From contig NZ_FOXW01000003.1 in assembly GCF_900115825.1 (NCBI RefSeq), forward strand, positions 186,001 to 250,000: a stretch of DNA of 64,000 nt, in the 5' to 3' direction. How positions within the stretch are numbered: position 1 is the stretch's first letter; each line of letters opens with the position of its first letter. The position numbers and the translations under genes are program-made. The stretch comes from Desemzia incerta. GTDB taxonomy: Bacteria; Bacillota; Bacilli; Lactobacillales; Carnobacteriaceae. Below, one piece after another: positions 1 to 8,722 of this stretch. The notes beneath the pieces are model-generated. The model saw only the letters and a list, made by a program, of their open reading frames with translations, was not told the DNA's origin and ran no database searches.

Positions 1-192
1 GACATCAAACCGTTCGATTTGATGGATCGTTCCCACGATGATTTGATCGTTTTGTTGAAACGTTGGAAACATCGATGATCCTTCAATAGCAACAGGAAGA
101 AAAAGAAAGCTTTTCATAATGGCTACTGCCACAGAGGCAAATAAAGCTGCTTTCAGCCAACCTTTCAAATTTTCCTTCCAATATTTTTTCAT
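1..192 (-). CDS. Signal peptidase I, N-terminal part (gene runs off the window)
   Basis: Only the first 64 codons are present; the gene continues past base 1. It encodes a type I signal peptidase, the membrane serine protease that removes signal peptides from exported proteins. The visible part has a basic, tryptophan-rich N-terminus, one membrane segment (about residues 13-33) and the family box EGSSMFPT, in which Ser40 is the expected nucleophile. The general-base lysine lies in the missing part. The ATG at 192 follows a weak GGAG-type site. A terminator shared with the next gene lies just upstream. The family assignment is firm; which paralogue it is cannot be told. Confidence 0.9.
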   Translation of the reverse strand, partial: MKKYWKENLKGWLKAALFASVAVAIMKSFLFLPVAIEGSSMFPTFQQNDQIIVGTIHQIERFDV

Positions 193-271
193 CTTATTCC
201 CGCTCCAAACTTCATTTATCTTTATCATACTAAAAATTTGCTGAAATAACTATGTTTTTGTTGGTTTCCAG

Positions 272-302
272 AAAAAAAAGAAGACACTGGGTCTTCTTTT
301 TT
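272..302 (-). terminator. Intrinsic terminator downstream of the S41 protease gene
   Basis: GAAGAC and GTCTTC pair around a five-base loop. The stem is extended by A and T runs on both flanks, so it can end transcription from the protease gene on the minus strand. The symmetry would also permit plus-strand termination. Confidence 0.8.
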
Positions 303-308
303 CATTAA

Positions 309-1802
309 TTATTGTTTAAGGTATTCAACTGCTTCCTCGTATTGTGTATCATTTGCATCGATCAGTTCGCGCAACTCCGTAATTAACGCCAATGCGGTAT
401 CTCCAGTGACAACGCCATTCACTTCTAGATCTTGATCCGCTTGAAACTCTTCTACTGCTTTAGTAGTGTCCTCATCAAAGTAACCGTCAGCAGAACCAAC
501 TTCATATTCTAAAGCTTCGATCACTTTTTCTAAGTTCTCCACTTCCGCTGAAGTGTCACCTTGTTGGTAAGTTTCTGATGAATTGATCATCAACAAGTAG
601 GCATAGTCAGGCAGCTCAACAACAACATCCGGTTCTAATCCTTTATCGTGGACCCAGTTGCCTTCAGGCGTCAACCATTTCCCAATCGTTAGTTTCAGTT
701 CGCTTTCATCTGCATAAGGAATAACAGACTGGACAGTCCCTTTACCAAATGTTTTTGATCCGATGATCGGCAATTCAGCTGATTCTTGCAAGGCCCCTGC
801 TAAAATCTCAGAGGCACTGGCACTTCCTTCATCAACCAATAAAACAGAAGGCTCTGTGATTTGGAATTCGCCATAGGAAGCATCATCAGCTACTACAGGC
901 ACAGGTTCTTGATTCCGTTCTTCTGTCTGCAGAATCACTTCTCCATCTTCTAAGAACATATTTGAAATAGTGATAGCGCCATCTAATAGACCACCTGGGT
1001 TTTGTCGAACATCAAAGACAAATGATTTCGCTCCTTGCGATCTCAAGTCTTCAACAGCCGCTACTAATTCCTCATAAGTTGGTGTCGAAAAGCTGGTAAT
1101 ACTTACATATCCTATCGTAGGGTCTTCTTTATCAAGATTGTAAATAACCGTCTCTACAGGAATCGTATCTCTTGTGATGGTTACTTCAAAAGTACTATCT
1201 CCTCTTTGGATCGTCAGTACGACTTGTGTGCCTTTTTCTCCACGAATGTAAGAAACGGCTTCGTTTAACGACAGACCATTCAATTCTTGATCATCCACTT
1301 TGAGAATAATATCATTTGGCAACAATCCTGCTTTTTCAGCCGGAGAGCCGGCGATAGGAGAAACAATCATGATATTATCGCCTTGTTTTTGAACTTCTGC
1401 TCCAATACCTTCAAACGAAGCATCAATACTTTCATTCAAATTAGCTGAATCGGATAAGTCCAAGTATTCGGTATAAGGATCTCCGACAGCTTCTGTCATG
1501 CCTGAAAGGGCGCCCTCCATCAAAGCCTCACCATCAACTTCTTCATAATAAGTCGTCATCAATGTATTATAAACCGATTCAAATTTAGTGTAATCAATTC
1601 CGCTGCTGCTGATTGCAGCAGATTCAGATTGACTGGAAGCTGCTGAGCTGGAAGATTCTGCAGTTGGAACATCCGGTCCAGCAGCATGTGTCGCCAACAG
1701 TGTCATGCCAACGGATAGCAATGCTACTACCACTAAAGAAGCGCCGAAAGCTGCAGGATGAACACGTTTTAACTTTTTCTTGTTTTGATCGTCATTTTTC
1801 AT
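309..1802 (-). CDS. ctpA: S41 family carboxyl-terminal processing protease
   Basis: A 497-residue membrane-anchored C-terminal processing peptidase, expected to trim envelope proteins outside the membrane. The order is: cytosolic basic start, membrane anchor (about 15-40), Ser-rich linker (48-67), PDZ domain (about 125-210), S41 protease core, and a C-terminal peptidoglycan-binding helical domain (about 420-480). The catalytic dyad is visible as Ser329 in the SASASE box and Lys354 in FGKGTVQ, with the 25-residue spacing of known CtpA/Prc enzymes. I chose the ATG at 1802 because AAAGGAG lies six bases upstream; an in-frame start at 1826 overlaps that site. The substrate is unknown. It resembles Bacillus CtpA/CtpB; since no spore genes are seen nearby, the CtpA name fits better. 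Confidence 0.92.
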   Translation of the reverse strand: MKNDDQNKKKLKRVHPAAFGASLVVVALLSVGMTLLATHAAGPDVPTAESSSSAASSQSESAAISSSGIDYTKFESVYNTLMTTYYEEVDGEALMEGALSGMTEAVGDPYTEYLDLSDSANLNESIDASFEGIGAEVQKQGDNIMIVSPIAGSPAEKAGLLPNDIILKVDDQELNGLSLNEAVSYIRGEKGTQVVLTIQRGDSTFEVTITRDTIPVETVIYNLDKEDPTIGYVSITSFSTPTYEELVAAVEDLRSQGAKSFVFDVRQNPGGLLDGAITISNMFLEDGEVILQTEERNQEPVPVVADDASYGEFQITEPSVLLVDEGSASASEILAGALQESAELPIIGSKTFGKGTVQSVIPYADESELKLTIGKWLTPEGNWVHDKGLEPDVVVELPDYAYLLMINSSETYQQGDTSAEVENLEKVIEALEYEVGSADGYFDEDTTKAVEEFQADQDLEVNGVVTGDTALALITELRELIDANDTQYEEAVEYLKQ

Positions 1803-1880
1803 GAAGTGCTCCTTTCTGATCACCATAAGTTGGCAAGTTGTTTACTTGATAAAAAGTGTATCACTTTTCTTTCTCTAAGA

Positions 1881-2594
1881 CTATTTTTTAACTTTCAAAG
1901 CTGCATCTAATGCGATAACGATCATGTCATTGAAAGTAGTTTGGCGTTCTTGAGCAGATGTTTCTTCACCAGTTATCAAATGGTCACTGATCGTTAAAAT
2001 AGCCAATGCTTTACGATTGTATTTAGCAGCCAATGTATAAAGACCCGCAGCTTCCATTTCAACGGCCATTACCCCATAATCAGCCAATTTTTTCTTGTCC
2101 AGTTCTTCGTTGTAGAAGCGGTCCGCTGACAATACATTTCCTACACGCATATTTAAGCCTTTTTCGATCCCTGAATCATACGCTGCTTTCAATAAGTCAA
2201 AGTCAGCAATAGGGGCAAAATGTACTTGTCCGTTAAAGGTATTGGCTACTGCACTTGAATCAGTTGTAGCTGCTTGAGCAATCACAACGTCACGTACTTT
2301 GATGTCTTCCTTCATTCCGCCGGCAGTTCCTACACGAATCAAGTTTTGAACATTGTATTGTGTGATCAATTCTTCTGCATAAATCATGATTGAAGGCAAC
2401 CCCATGCCGGTTCCTTGAACAGAGATGCGTTCCCCTTTATAGGTGCCTGTATAACCAAACATATTTCTGACAGAATTGTATTGTTCTACATCTTCTAAAA
2501 ACGTTTCTGCGATATATTTTGCACGTAATGGGTCTCCAGGTAATAAAATCGTTTCTGCAATTTGTCCTTCTTTAGCCTCAATATGTACACTCAT
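1881..2594 (-). CDS. deoD: Purine-nucleoside phosphorylase, DeoD type
   Basis: A 237-residue hexameric-type purine nucleoside phosphorylase, which splits purine (deoxy)ribonucleosides with phosphate for salvage. The phosphate site is visible as Gly20 and Arg24 in the [11 protein letters not shown] box and Arg87 in LIRVGTAGG. Nucleoside contacts are in the VEMEAAGLY box (179-187), and the catalytic aspartate is probably Asp204. Length and motifs match Bacillus and E. coli DeoD almost throughout. The ATG at 2594 sits eight bases after GGAGG; a start at 2609 overlaps the site. It follows msrA-yozE with a 21-base gap. A second, trimeric-type phosphorylase (punA) is encoded elsewhere in the window. 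Confidence 0.96.
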   Translation of the reverse strand: MSVHIEAKEGQIAETILLPGDPLRAKYIAETFLEDVEQYNSVRNMFGYTGTYKGERISVQGTGMGLPSIMIYAEELITQYNVQNLIRVGTAGGMKEDIKVRDVVIAQAATTDSSAVANTFNGQVHFAPIADFDLLKAAYDSGIEKGLNMRVGNVLSADRFYNEELDKKKLADYGVMAVEMEAAGLYTLAAKYNRKALAILTISDHLITGEETSAQERQTTFNDMIVIALDAALKVKK

Positions 2595-2615
2595 GTCTAA
2601 TTCCTCCAATAATTT

Positions 2616-2837
2616 TTATTTTTTTGTTGATTGGTATCTTTCCCATGCGTCATCAAAAATAGTCATCGAATCTAAATAGGTGCCATACATTTCTAAATAA
2701 TGGCTGATTTCATGATAATCTTTTGATTGTTTTGGAAAATCAGTGTCTCGAAAAGCAGCGTTGGCAAAAACTGTTATCGGGTCTTTCATGTTGCCATCTC
2801 TTTCGGTCATTAAATAATGGTAAAACGATCTAGTCAT
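2616..2837 (-). CDS. yozE: YozE-family small protein (UPF0346)
   Basis: A 73-residue protein with the SFYHYL start, a central FPKQSKDYHEISHYLE segment and the IFDDAWERYQ end typical of the YozE SAM-like domain family. The family is small, helical and cytosolic, and its function is not established. The ATG at 2837 shares one base with the msrA stop codon (TGATG), so translation is probably coupled to msrA; an upstream TTG at 2840 is less likely. The coupling suggests an msrA-yozE-deoD transcript. Assignment rests on conserved motifs and length. Confidence 0.85.
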   Translation of the reverse strand: MTRSFYHYLMTERDGNMKDPITVFANAAFRDTDFPKQSKDYHEISHYLEMYGTYLDSMTIFDDAWERYQSTKK

Positions 2838-3358
2838 CAAATTTGCCCCATTTTTTGTTTATTTGTATACTCTTTTCGTTCTTCCTTTTCTTGCTGGTAG
2901 CGCTCTGGATTTTTACGGTAAAACTCTTGGTGCTCTTCTTCGGCTTCGTAGAATGGACAACTATCTTCTATAGTAGTGACGATCGGTTTAGTGTATTTGC
3001 CGCTTGCCGCTAACATTTCTTTAGAAGCCGTTGCAACTGCACGTTGTTCTTCATTTTCTACAAAAATCACCGGTCGATAACTGCTGCCGCGATCCATAAA
3101 TTGCCCCATTGCATCTGTCGGATCAGTTTGGTTCCAGTAAATTTCGACCAATTCTCCATAAGAGATCACTTTAGGGTCAAAAGTAATCTTTACGGCTTCT
3201 GTGTGACCGGTCAATTGTGTTTTTACTTCTTCGTAAGTTGGATCAACTGTGTGGCCTCCTGTATATCCAGAGACAACAGACTTGATTCCTGGTTGTTGAT
3301 CAAAAGGAGAGACCATACACCAAAAGCATCCCCCTGCAAAAACAGCTGTTTCAAACAT
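2837..3358 (-). CDS. msrA: Peptide methionine-(S)-S-oxide reductase MsrA
   Basis: MsrA reduces S-methionine sulfoxide in proteins, restoring function after oxidative damage, with thioredoxin as usual donor. The catalytic GGCFWC box lies at the N-terminus (first Cys is residue 11 from the chosen start), followed by the family segments [16 protein letters not shown] and YRPVIFV. The start at 3358 has AGAGG about eight bases upstream; the ATG six bases earlier (3364) is too close to that site. No msrB is fused or adjacent, whereas Bacillus has msrA next to msrB. Length of about 173 residues is normal. Confidence 0.95.
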   Translation of the reverse strand: MFETAVFAGGCFWCMVSPFDQQPGIKSVVSGYTGGHTVDPTYEEVKTQLTGHTEAVKITFDPKVISYGELVEIYWNQTDPTDAMGQFMDRGSSYRPVIFVENEEQRAVATASKEMLAASGKYTKPIVTTIEDSCPFYEAEEEHQEFYRKNPERYQQEKEERKEYTNKQKMGQI

Positions 3359-3381
3359 CTTCATTTCCTCTTTTCTTTATA

Positions 3382-4008
3382 TTATTCATTTGTAGAAGCA
3401 GGCACGTGTACGTTGACTAAAATGTCATTTTCCACCAAATCGATTCGTTCAGCAGAGAAAAACATCCCGCTTTCCAGTTGAAATTCATTTAAATTAAAAG
3501 TGATCGTTTCATTCTCTCCATTGATCACTACCCAATCCGGAATAGATAATTGACTGCCTATTTGGTTCATCGCAAATGAAATCGGCAAATTCAATCGGCC
3601 TAATGATAATTCGTTTGCTTTCAACTGGATATTGCCATTTTCAGTCACATAAGGATCCATGAATAAATTGAAGGGCACTTCAAACCCAAACAATTGAAAA
3701 CTTCCCGCTAACTGGAACGTTTCATCCAGAAGAACTTCATAGTTCACGTTACTTCCCGCAACTTCTTCTTCAATATATTGATTCATCAATTGTGTGACTT
3801 CTTCTTTTCGTGCGGACACACTAAATGTCATCACATCTGAAGTATCAACTGCCGTTTCATTGACGATTTCTTGACTAGCCGGTTGAACTTGTAGCTGTTG
3901 GACCAGCCAAATGCCCGTACCCAACAAAACGGCTGCTAACGTTAAAAAAGCCCACTTCCAATAATTGATTGGAGCTTTAGTTTGTTTCTTTGCTCGTTTC
4001 TCTTCCAT
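3382..4008 (-). CDS. ypmS: YpmS-like DUF2140 membrane-anchored protein
   Basis: A 208-residue protein with a basic cytosolic start, a single N-terminal membrane anchor (about residues 17-38) and an extracytoplasmic domain with the pattern EVPFNLFMDPYV...GNIQLKANELSLGRLNLPISFAM, typical of the DUF2140/YpmS family. No enzymatic residues are recognisable and function is unknown. It follows the SGNH lipase-like gene ypmR with a 41-base gap, the same pairing as in Bacillus, so a shared envelope role is likely. The ATG at 4008 has AAAAGGAG seven bases upstream. Confidence 0.85.
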   Translation of the reverse strand: MEEKRAKKQTKAPINYWKWAFLTLAAVLLGTGIWLVQQLQVQPASQEIVNETAVDTSDVMTFSVSARKEEVTQLMNQYIEEEVAGSNVNYEVLLDETFQLAGSFQLFGFEVPFNLFMDPYVTENGNIQLKANELSLGRLNLPISFAMNQIGSQLSIPDWVVINGENETITFNLNEFQLESGMFFSAERIDLVENDILVNVHVPASTNE

Positions 4009-4049
4009 AGGCTCTCCTTTTTAGCTGCATTATATCAATTCTTGCTTCA

Positions 4050-4889
4050 TTAATCCAAAAGGTCTTCATATTTTTTCATTTCATTGAACAAGATGCCAGC
4101 CATTTTACTATAGCCTGCATCGTTTGGATGAAATAAATCATCTTCGTATAAATAAGGATTCTCAATCACTTGAGTATTTTCCGGCGATGATTGCGCAGCT
4201 TTGACGTCTGTCAAATTGCTTTCAACAACAAAAGCTTCATCGATCGGCACATAATGTGTATTGTCGTATTGCTGAGCGAGGGAACTCGTTTTTTTATTCC
4301 ATTCATCAAGAATCACTTGCATCTCTTCAATCTCTGAAAAGTAAAGTGCATAAGGATTATACACGCCAAACAAATAAATCTCTGTATCGGGATTCCATTG
4401 TTGAACCATCTCGATCATTTTTTTGACATTTTTTTCATACATGTTTAAAGGTTCCTTAAAACTCTCCAATTGGACATTCAGCAATTCATTTTTAAAGGTC
4501 TTGATGATGTCATTTCCTCCAACCGTAAAAACCACCATATCCGCTTCTTTTACAGCTGCTTCAATTTCAGGATCGGTTTCCATACGGGATAGGATTTGGT
4601 CGCTGCGTTTGCCGCTTACACCAAAATTATGGGTAATAACTTCAGATACAGGCTTTGTTTCTTCCATCAGCTCAGCTACTCTTGGAACGTATCCTCCACT
4701 GCCTAAACTATCTCCAACACCTTCTGTTAAAGAATCTCCAATAGCGACTAATTCAACTTTCTGGGGAGTTTCTTTTGCCTGTTCTTCTTTTTCCGGCTGA
4801 TTCAGTACGGTATTTAAGACAAACACTACCAGTAAACTCACTAATACGAGAAACAGCAAACTAGTCAGTAATGAACGTATCGTTTTCAT
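4050..4889 (-). CDS. ypmR: SGNH/GDSL-family hydrolase YpmR
   Basis: A 279-residue hydrolase with an N-terminal membrane anchor (about 8-29) and an extracytoplasmic SGNH domain. Block I is VAIGDSLTEG with the nucleophile at Ser53, block III is TVGGNDIIK (oxyanion Asn), and block V is FHPNDAGYSKMA supplying Asp and His. These four blocks define the lipase/acylhydrolase fold, so the active site is complete. The natural substrate is not known; a surface ester such as a lipid or acylated polymer is likely. It pairs with ypmS downstream, and a terminator-like hairpin separates it from dfrA. Confidence 0.88.
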   Translation of the reverse strand: MKTIRSLLTSLLFLVLVSLLVVFVLNTVLNQPEKEEQAKETPQKVELVAIGDSLTEGVGDSLGSGGYVPRVAELMEETKPVSEVITHNFGVSGKRSDQILSRMETDPEIEAAVKEADMVVFTVGGNDIIKTFKNELLNVQLESFKEPLNMYEKNVKKMIEMVQQWNPDTEIYLFGVYNPYALYFSEIEEMQVILDEWNKKTSSLAQQYDNTHYVPIDEAFVVESNLTDVKAAQSSPENTQVIENPYLYEDDLFHPNDAGYSKMAGILFNEMKKYEDLLD

Positions 4890-4948
4890 GATAATGACAC
4901 TTGCTTCCTTTCTTTTCTCTTCAAATGATATTCAAAAATAACTTTCTT

Positions 4949-4974
4949 CAACCAGCTTTTTTCCCAGCTGGTTG
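4949..4974 (-). repeat. Hairpin upstream of ypmR
   Basis: CAACCAGCT and AGCTGGTTG form a nine-base-pair stem with an eight-base loop in the 215-base gap between dfrA and ypmR. On the minus strand no U-run follows directly (a T-rich patch comes about eight bases later), so it is a weak terminator at best and could be a leader structure of ypmR. Confidence 0.45.
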
Positions 4975-5055
4975 AATCCCACCCATTTTACCATCTTTTC
5001 TCACAAAAAATAAGTTCTAGACCCATATATCTCAAAAATTTATAAAAAAATAAAA

Positions 5056-5097
5056 CATGCTTGAACTTTACCCCTATAAAGCAGTAAAGTTCAGTGC
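5056..5097 (-). terminator. Terminator of the ABC-F/thyA/dfrA operon
   Basis: TGAACTTTAC and GTAAAGTTCA form a ten-base-pair stem just after the dfrA stop. On the minus strand it is followed by ATGTTTTATTTTTTT, a good U-tract. Confidence 0.75.
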
Positions 5098-5104
5098 TGT
5101 TTCG

Positions 5105-5599
5105 TTAACGAGTTTTCCGTTTGTACAATTCAAAACGATGAGGATACTTATTTTTTTCATCTAATTCGCCTGCTTCAGATCGAACTAAAGTCCATTCATC
5201 CCAGTTCATGGGAACCATATAAGTATCTCCTTCAAATTCCTGCTCAATAACGGTCCGATGCAACATATCTACATCGTCTAAGAAATGTTGGAATACTCCT
5301 GAACCGCCAATGATCATAGTATCTTTTTCATATCCTTCGGCAAATTTCAATACTTCTTCTCGGCTGTGCATGACTTCGACACCTTCAGCATGGTAATCTT
5401 TATCAGTTGTCAAAATAATATTGATTCGATTCGGAAGAGGCTTTTTGCCCATCCCTTCAAAAGTTTTCCGTCCCATGACTACTGCTTGCCCAATGGTAGC
5501 CTGTTTAAAATACTTCAGATCATTTGGTAAATACCAAGGTAATGTCCCATTTTTTCCGATCAACCCTTTTTGGTCTTCTGCCCATAAAAATGCTATCAT
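5105..5599 (-). CDS. dfrA: Dihydrofolate reductase
   Basis: A 164-residue DHFR that reduces dihydrofolate to tetrahydrofolate with NADPH. Visible features are the LPWYLPNDLKYFK segment with the substrate-binding acid Asp27, the NADPH-binding VVMGRKTFEGM box and IIGGSGVFQ. It follows thyA by 49 bases, which is functionally sensible because thymidylate synthase generates the dihydrofolate that DHFR recycles. AGGGGG precedes the ATG. Length is standard for chromosomal DHFR, and nothing indicates an acquired resistance allele. Confidence 0.96.
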   Translation of the reverse strand: MIAFLWAEDQKGLIGKNGTLPWYLPNDLKYFKQATIGQAVVMGRKTFEGMGKKPLPNRINIILTTDKDYHAEGVEVMHSREEVLKFAEGYEKDTMIIGGSGVFQHFLDDVDMLHRTVIEQEFEGDTYMVPMNWDEWTLVRSEAGELDEKNKYPHRFELYKRKTR

Positions 5600-5648
5600 C
5601 TGTTATTCCCCCTGCTTTTTCTTCCTATCTGTCTCCAATTGAGCTGTC

Positions 5649-6596
5649 CTAAACAGCTATTGGAGCTTTGATTCTTGGATGCGGATGGTAATCGCTGATT
5701 TCAATATCTTCCATCTCAAAATCAAAGATACTTTTTTTGTCTGTATTTAATTTAAGTGTTGGAAAAGCACGAGGTTCTCTAGCTAATTGCTCTTTCATCT
5801 GCTCAATATGGTTCACATACAAATGAGCATCTCCAAAAGTATGGACAAACTCTCCAACTTCCAGTCCCGTTTCATGAGCAATCAAATGAGTCAGTAAAGC
5901 ATAGCTGGCAATATTGAAAGGAACACCTAAAAAGACATCTGCACTGCGTTGGTACAATTGACAATTCAATTTCCCTTCTGCAACGTAGAATTGAAATAGC
6001 GTATGACACGGCGGCAACGCCATGTTAGGCACATCTTCCGGATTCCATGCAGAGACGATCAATCTTCTAGAATCAGGAGTTTTTTGGATCATTTCAATCA
6101 CATCTTTTAGCTGATCAATGGTTTCTCCTTGAGAGGTCTTCCAATTTCTCCACTGAGATCCGTACACATTCCCTAATTCTCCATATTGTGCTGCAAATGC
6201 TTCATCCTGCAATATCTGATCCGTAAACTTTGCCATTTCAACTTGATAACGCTCATTAAATTCTTCATCGACCAAAGCTCGTCTACCGAAATCTGTCATG
6301 TCTGGCCCTTTATACTCGGCACTTTTTACGTAACGTTCAAACGCCCATTCATCCCAAATATGGTTGTTTTGCTCCAACAAGTAACGAATGTTTGTATCAC
6401 CTTTGATGAACCAAAGCAGTTCGCTTTTGATCAATCGAAATGGAATTCTTTTTGTCGTCAACAAAGGAAATCCTTTTTGCAAGTCAAAACGCATCTGGTG
6501 ACCAAATATGCTTTTGGTTCCTGTACCTGTGCGATCCCCTTTATTGACACCTTCTTCAAGTATTGTTTTCCCTAACGCTAAATAAGCTTCTTCCAC
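5649..6596 (-). CDS. thyA: Thymidylate synthase (long, L. casei type)
   Basis: A 315-residue thymidylate synthase that methylates dUMP to dTMP using methylene-tetrahydrofolate. The catalytic cysteine is Cys197 in [12 protein letters not shown]; the folate/dUMP segments DRTGTGT and [11 protein letters not shown] are also clear. It carries the roughly 50-residue extra segment (about residues 90-140) known from Lactobacillus casei enzyme and absent from the 264-residue E. coli form. The start is GTG at 6596 with GGAGG eight bases upstream. It lies between the ABC-F gene (43-base gap) and dfrA. Confidence 0.97.
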   Translation of the reverse strand: MEEAYLALGKTILEEGVNKGDRTGTGTKSIFGHQMRFDLQKGFPLLTTKRIPFRLIKSELLWFIKGDTNIRYLLEQNNHIWDEWAFERYVKSAEYKGPDMTDFGRRALVDEEFNERYQVEMAKFTDQILQDEAFAAQYGELGNVYGSQWRNWKTSQGETIDQLKDVIEMIQKTPDSRRLIVSAWNPEDVPNMALPPCHTLFQFYVAEGKLNCQLYQRSADVFLGVPFNIASYALLTHLIAHETGLEVGEFVHTFGDAHLYVNHIEQMKEQLAREPRAFPTLKLNTDKKSIFDFEMEDIEISDYHPHPRIKAPIAV

Positions 6597-6639
6597 TTAA
6601 TATCCCTCCACATTTTCAGCCTAAAAAATCCCGTTTGCC

Positions 6640-8532
6640 TTATAATTCGGTAAAGGAAGCTAAATATTCCCACCGTTCCATTTTATTTTCCAATTCTGTT
6701 TCCTTAACGGTCAACTTCGCTTGTAATTCTTGCAAGAGAGCAAAGTCATTTCCGGTTTGATTCATTTCTTCTTGAATAGAATCAATTGTTTCTTCTAGTT
6801 CTGCAATGTCATTTTCAATGGTATCCCATTCTTTTTGCTCCATATAAGTTAATTTCACTTTTTCTTTCGGTTTCGCTTCTTCCGTTTCTTTTGCTGGAGC
6901 TTTTGTCTTAGTCGATTTAGTTGACTGATCAGCAGATTGTTCTTTTTCTAAATAAGAAGTCGAGCTGCCGTAATGAATATGGATATTTCCCTCACCCTCA
7001 AAAATCAACATTTTGTCGCCGATCTTATCTAAGAAATAACGGTCATGCGAAACAGCAATCACAGCGCCTGGGAAAGTTTCAATGTAATCTTCCAAAACGG
7101 TTAATGTTGCAATATCCAAATCATTAGTTGGCTCATCCAACAATAAGACATTTGGTTGCTGCATCAACAATTTCAATAGGTACAAACGTTTCTTTTCTCC
7201 GCCTGAAAGTTTTCCGATTTGGGTTCCGTGAGTGTATCGTTCGAACAGAAATTGCTCTAATAAATTGGTCACACTGATCCGTTCTCCAGCACTGGTCGAA
7301 ACTTCTTCTCCCACTTCCTGCAAATAAGCGATCACCCGTTTAGTCGGATCCATATCTTCGATTTCTTGAGTGAAGTAAGCCATTCTGACAGTTTCACCGA
7401 CAGTGCACACTCCAGAATCTATTTCTCTTCTTCCTGCCAAAATGTTCAACAACGATGATTTTCCGGTTCCATTTTTCCCCATGATTCCAATACGGTCATT
7501 ACTTTGAACCAGTAAGTTAAAGTCTTTTAAGATTGTTTTATGTTCAATGGTCAGGTTGGCATCTTTCAGCTCATAAACTCGTTTTCCTAAACGAGATCCT
7601 TCTAAATTGACTTCTACTTGTCCATCTAACTTCACTTGATTTAAGTTGTCTTCCAAGTCTTGAAAACGATCAATACGAGCTTGTTGTTTCGTCGTTCTCG
7701 CTTTAGCCCCTGTACGCATCCACGCCAATTCTTTTTTATACAACTGATTCCGTTTGTGCTCAGCTTGAACAGCTGCTTCTTGGCGAATCGCACGTTCTTC
7801 TACATATTGCATATAATTTCCTTTATAGAAATGCAAATCTCCATGTGACAACTCGATGATACGATTGACCACTCGGTCTAAGAAATAACGATCATGGGTA
7901 ACTAACAGCAAAGCGCCTTTGTATTGACTAAGGTAGTTCTCTAACCAACTGATCGTTTCGAAGTCCAAATGGTTGGTCGGCTCATCTAGAATCAATAGAT
8001 CTGGTGCTTGAATCAACACTTGAGCTAACCCAACTCGTTTACGCTGCCCACCAGAAAGAGTAGAAACCAGCTGGTTCAATTGAGTAACACCAAGTTGAGT
8101 CAAAATAATTTTTGCGTTGGTATCAGCAATCCAAGCGTCTTCTTGAGTCATGACTTGCTCAGCTTTAGAGAATTGGTGTTGGTAAGTTTCATTCATCGGA
8201 TCTTTGTTCAGCTGTTCTAAAGCTTTTTCGTATTCACGGACAGCTTTTAAGATGGGAGTTTCTCCTTGGAAAACAGCATCAAAAACCGATTTATCTCCGT
8301 CTAATTCGGGATCTTGCATCAAGTAACCGATCCGATAGTCTTTTGGTTTTTGAATAGACCCTTTTTCAGCTTTGTCTCTACCTGTCAGTGTGTTCAATAA
8401 ACTGGTCTTTCCAGAACCGTTGACACCGATCAATCCAATACGATCGCCTTCCATAATGGAAAAATTCACTTCATTCAAAAGTACTTTTTCTCCATACGTA
8501 CGAGTCAAATTTTCTACTTTCAATTCTTTCAT
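6640..8532 (-). CDS. ABC-F ATPase, Uup/YfmR-like
   Basis: A 630-residue soluble protein with two ATP-binding cassettes and no membrane segment, hence an ABC-F translation factor rather than a transporter. The first cassette has Walker A GVNGSGKTS (about 36-44) and signature LSGGQRKR; the second has GKNGTGKSS and LSGGEKKR. A charged linker rich in Lys and Glu (about 530-555) leads to a C-terminal coiled coil (about 560-625), as in Uup/YfmR. Such proteins act on stalled ribosomes or ribosome assembly. It heads an operon with thyA and dfrA. A resistance role cannot be excluded, but the housekeeping Uup/YfmR group fits better. Confidence 0.88.
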   Translation of the reverse strand: MKELKVENLTRTYGEKVLLNEVNFSIMEGDRIGLIGVNGSGKTSLLNTLTGRDKAEKGSIQKPKDYRIGYLMQDPELDGDKSVFDAVFQGETPILKAVREYEKALEQLNKDPMNETYQHQFSKAEQVMTQEDAWIADTNAKIILTQLGVTQLNQLVSTLSGGQRKRVGLAQVLIQAPDLLILDEPTNHLDFETISWLENYLSQYKGALLLVTHDRYFLDRVVNRIIELSHGDLHFYKGNYMQYVEERAIRQEAAVQAEHKRNQLYKKELAWMRTGAKARTTKQQARIDRFQDLEDNLNQVKLDGQVEVNLEGSRLGKRVYELKDANLTIEHKTILKDFNLLVQSNDRIGIMGKNGTGKSSLLNILAGRREIDSGVCTVGETVRMAYFTQEIEDMDPTKRVIAYLQEVGEEVSTSAGERISVTNLLEQFLFERYTHGTQIGKLSGGEKKRLYLLKLLMQQPNVLLLDEPTNDLDIATLTVLEDYIETFPGAVIAVSHDRYFLDKIGDKMLIFEGEGNIHIHYGSSTSYLEKEQSADQSTKSTKTKAPAKETEEAKPKEKVKLTYMEQKEWDTIENDIAELEETIDSIQEEMNQTGNDFALLQELQAKLTVKETELENKMERWEYLASFTEL

Positions 8533-8667
8533 AATCCGATCTCAACTCTTTCATTTATATATATTTGGATGCTATTTTAATTGCCAGGTTAAAATGGTCT
8601 TTCTTATTTTAACATTCTTATATCAAATTGAAACCCTTTAAGTTACTTTAGAATAATCTGCTAAAAC

Positions 8668-8708
8668 AGAACCCGTCTTGACCGTTTTTCAGTGCCAAGG
8701 CGGGTTCT
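8668..8708 (-). terminator. Terminator of fhs
   Basis: AGAACCCGCCTTGG pairs with CAAGACGGGTTCT (one wobble) on the minus strand, followed by GTTTT. It sits directly after the fhs stop. Confidence 0.8.
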
Positions 8709-8722
8709 ATTTTTATTGTTTA

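Noticed and set aside
3044-3481. 145-residue ORF on the plus strand opposite msrA
   Set aside because: Lies fully antisense to msrA and ypmS, has no family resemblance and no ribosome-binding site; a shadow frame.
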